64,000 nt of DNA from Cupriavidus sp. IDO (lineage in GTDB: Bacteria; Pseudomonadota; Gammaproteobacteria; Burkholderiales; Burkholderiaceae), in the NCBI RefSeq assembly GCF_000812465.1, contig NZ_JWMA01000029.1, positions 1-64,000 of the forward strand. The letters are read 5' to 3'. Positions 62,401 through 64,000 of the stretch are shown here, one piece after another. The first letter of the stretch is position 1, and each line of letters begins with the position of its first letter. The notes beneath the pieces were generated by a model. It worked only from the letters and a program-made list of their open reading frames with translations. It had not been told where the DNA came from and did no database searches. A program made the translations under genes and the position numbers.

Positions 62401-64000
62401 ATGCTTCGAACCCTGTTTCGCAAATGGCGCGAATCGCGCAATGCCAGCCTTCAACTTGACGCGATCCTCACGGCAGCCAACCCGGAGGCGCCACTGGCGG
62501 AACGCAACAGCTGGCTGATCGAACTGGGTTTCTGGGTGCGGCGCGACGGGCTGCCTGGCACGGATAGTGAAGATGGCAACAGGAGCCACCCGGAGCATGT
62601 CCGCATGCGCTACCTGCTGCAGGTGCTGGAGCGCAACCCGGAGTGGGCGGTGCAGTTTGCCCGCACCGTGCGCAGCATCATGCGCGAGAACGATCCCACC
62701 GCGCTGCTCTGCGACACTGGTGTCGCGTCGCATCCGGGCTTCGTCGGTGAAATGATCGACCGGCTGCAGGCGCGTTTCCTGCCGCCGCCGCCGAACCGCA
62801 GCGACATGGCGGCGCTGTTCGCGCAGCTGTTTGTCGGCGACAACGACGCCGAATGGGTGGAAGCGCTGGACGATGATTTGTTGTCCCGGCTGGCGCGAGT
62901 GCTGCAGGCCGGCGCGCTGCCGGACGAGGGCAACGCGCGCAGCGAAGCCCCGGGCTACTGGGCGGCGCTGGACCGGACGCTGGCAGCCAGCATCGAGGTG
63001 CTGGTGAGCCAGGTGCGTGCCACCGGTCTCAGCCAGTCGATCCGCTCGCGGCTCAGGGAGCGCGTGCAGGACACGCCGTTCTTCCGCCTCGACGGCGCCA
63101 TCATGGCCTTGTGCGAGGAAGGCCTGAGCCGCAGTGACGAGGCCTTTGGCCATCGGCTCAATTATTTCCGCGCGCTGCTGGACGGCTGCCATGGCGCGGT
63201 CCAGCATGTCTATGACGATCTCGAAGAAAACGGTGTTTCGGTTGAGGTCGTATTCCAGATCGAGCGGATGAAGGTGCGCCTCGCGCGCATCGAGCTGCTG
63301 CTGGCGGCGTGGGTGGAGCCCGGCCGGCGCGGCATGCATTCGCACCTGATTGCGGAACTCATCCGCTCCACGCAGGCACGCCGCAGCGTTTCGCATCTGG
63401 CGAGCACCACCTTCGCGCAGCTCGCGCGGAAGGTGGTAGAGCGCTCGGCCGAGACCGGCGAGCACTACATCACGCGGGACCGCAAGGAGTACAGCGAGCT
63501 GATGCGCGCGGCAGCCGGCGGCGGCCTGATCACGGTGGCCACGGTCTACCTGAAGTTCATAATCTACGGCCTGCATCTCGATAAATTCATCGAGGGCCTG
63601 CTCGCGTCGTTCAACTACGCGGGCAGCTTCCTGGCCATCCATTTCGCCCACTTCACGCTGGCCACCAAGCAGCCGGCAATGACCGGGCCAGCGCTGGCGC
63701 ATCGGCTCGACGGGGCGGGGCGGCCGGAGGGCCGGGAGATCTTCGTCGACGACACCATCGCCATGATCCGCTCCAACGCGGCAGCGATTTTCGGCAATCT
63801 CGCGGTGGTATTCCCGGTCGCACTGGCGATCCAGTGGCTGGCGCACAAGCTGTTCGGCGCCAACCTGATCACGCCGGCCAAGGCGATCGCCACCATCGAG
63901 TCGTTCTCGATCCTCGGGCCAACGCCGGTCTATGCAATCTTCACCGGCGTGCTGCTGTGGCTGTCGAGCCTGATCGCCGGCTGGGCGGACAACTGGTTTG
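62401..64000 (+). CDS. Gcr-family (COG4389) membrane protein, annotated as site-specific recombinase (partial)
   Basis: The reading frame is open from ATG 62401 to the window edge, at least 533 codons, with no stop seen. The N-terminal 300 residues are helical and Arg/Asp-rich with many Ala (MLRTLFRKWRESRNASLQLD, FPVALAIQWLAH later), and at least three strongly hydrophobic segments follow after about residue 375 (GGGLITVATVYLKFIIYGL, AAIFGNLAVVFPVALAIQWL, TPVYAIFTGVLLWLSSLIAG). The family name comes from a gonococcal recombinase claim; I see no recombinase catalytic motif, and the sequence looks like a membrane protein. Function is unknown. Confidence 0.8.
   Translation, partial: MLRTLFRKWRESRNASLQLDAILTAANPEAPLAERNSWLIELGFWVRRDGLPGTDSEDGNRSHPEHVRMRYLLQVLERNPEWAVQFARTVRSIMRENDPTALLCDTGVASHPGFVGEMIDRLQARFLPPPPNRSDMAALFAQLFVGDNDAEWVEALDDDLLSRLARVLQAGALPDEGNARSEAPGYWAALDRTLAASIEVLVSQVRATGLSQSIRSRLRERVQDTPFFRLDGAIMALCEEGLSRSDEAFGHRLNYFRALLDGCHGAVQHVYDDLEENGVSVEVVFQIERMKVRLARIELLLAAWVEPGRRGMHSHLIAELIRSTQARRSVSHLASTTFAQLARKVVERSAETGEHYITRDRKEYSELMRAAAGGGLITVATVYLKFIIYGLHLDKFIEGLLASFNYAGSFLAIHFAHFTLATKQPAMTGPALAHRLDGAGRPEGREIFVDDTIAMIRSNAAAIFGNLAVVFPVALAIQWLAHKLFGANLITPAKAIATIESFSILGPTPVYAIFTGVLLWLSSLIAGWADNWF

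Noticed and set aside
62401-64000. Mobile element carrying a recombinase
   Set aside because: No terminal repeats, att sites, transposase or phage genes are visible around it; the gene is part of the normal chromosomal backbone.

Overview
The window is a GC-rich, densely packed chromosomal segment of a betaproteobacterium, almost certainly a Cupriavidus (Ralstonia eutropha group) species. The best markers are an intracellular poly(3-hydroxybutyrate) depolymerase that reads as PhaZ1 of that genus (413 aa, catalytic Cys), a Bug/TctC-type binding protein, many LysR regulators, and the gene neighbourhoods nadK/recN, hrcA-hemH-hslR, grpE and rsxB-nth. I see no rRNA, tRNA, insertion sequence, prophage or CRISPR array. 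The last gene runs off the right edge.

Layout. 1-15 kb: a leader with a 23-bp perfect hairpin and a cupin-like hypothetical gene; a YfcG-type glutathione transferase; an ACAD11-like acyl-CoA dehydrogenase divergent from a LysR regulator; three exported proteins (CAP-domain lipoprotein, gamma-glutamyltransferase, secretory lipase); then a minus-strand operon of 3-hydroxyacyl-CoA dehydrogenase, enoyl-CoA hydratase, histidine phosphatase and an ACAD11-kinase-like phosphotransferase. 15-25.6 kb: YbdL aminotransferase, orphan PIN protein, yaaA, M14 carboxypeptidase, Lys/Ser-tailed lipoprotein, N-formylglutamate amidohydrolase plus Bug protein divergent from LysR, and a moxR-GNAT-VWA operon. 26-32 kb: two small c-type cytochromes, aroG preceded by a Phe/Tyr-rich leader peptide and attenuator, a methyltransferase, tldD and a Nit-family amidase. 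32-45 kb: giant YhdP, GlnE, then a rhombosortase convergent with its apparent substrate, an S8 protease with a GlyGly-CTERM tail, preceded by a lipoprotein that resembles the protease's own prodomain; recN and nadK follow. 45-54 kb: hrcA, hemH, hslR, grpE (with a heat-shock-like promoter), a thioredoxin-like protein, pldA, DUF1841, an EamA exporter and a RutE-like nitroreductase; a composite three-hairpin repeat; nth and rsxB. 55-64 kb: TetR, phaZ, tyrB, uvrB, small hypothetical proteins, a low-molecular-weight phosphotyrosine phosphatase and a partial Gcr-family membrane protein.

The most interesting systems are: (1) the compact rhombosortase / GlyGly-CTERM protease / stand-alone prodomain-like lipoprotein locus at 39.4-42.4 kb; (2) ribosome-mediated attenuation of aroG, with a FYFYFF leader peptide and mutually exclusive antiterminator and terminator stems at 28.08-28.2 kb; (3) the split bacterial counterpart of human ACAD10/ACAD11 (dehydrogenase at 2-3 kb, kinase at 9.8-10.9 kb), which suggests a phospho-dependent 4-hydroxyacyl-CoA degradation route.

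Gene starts were chosen by family N-termini, ribosome binding sites and signal peptides. Functions are by recognition of motifs and remembered family sequences; no database search was run.
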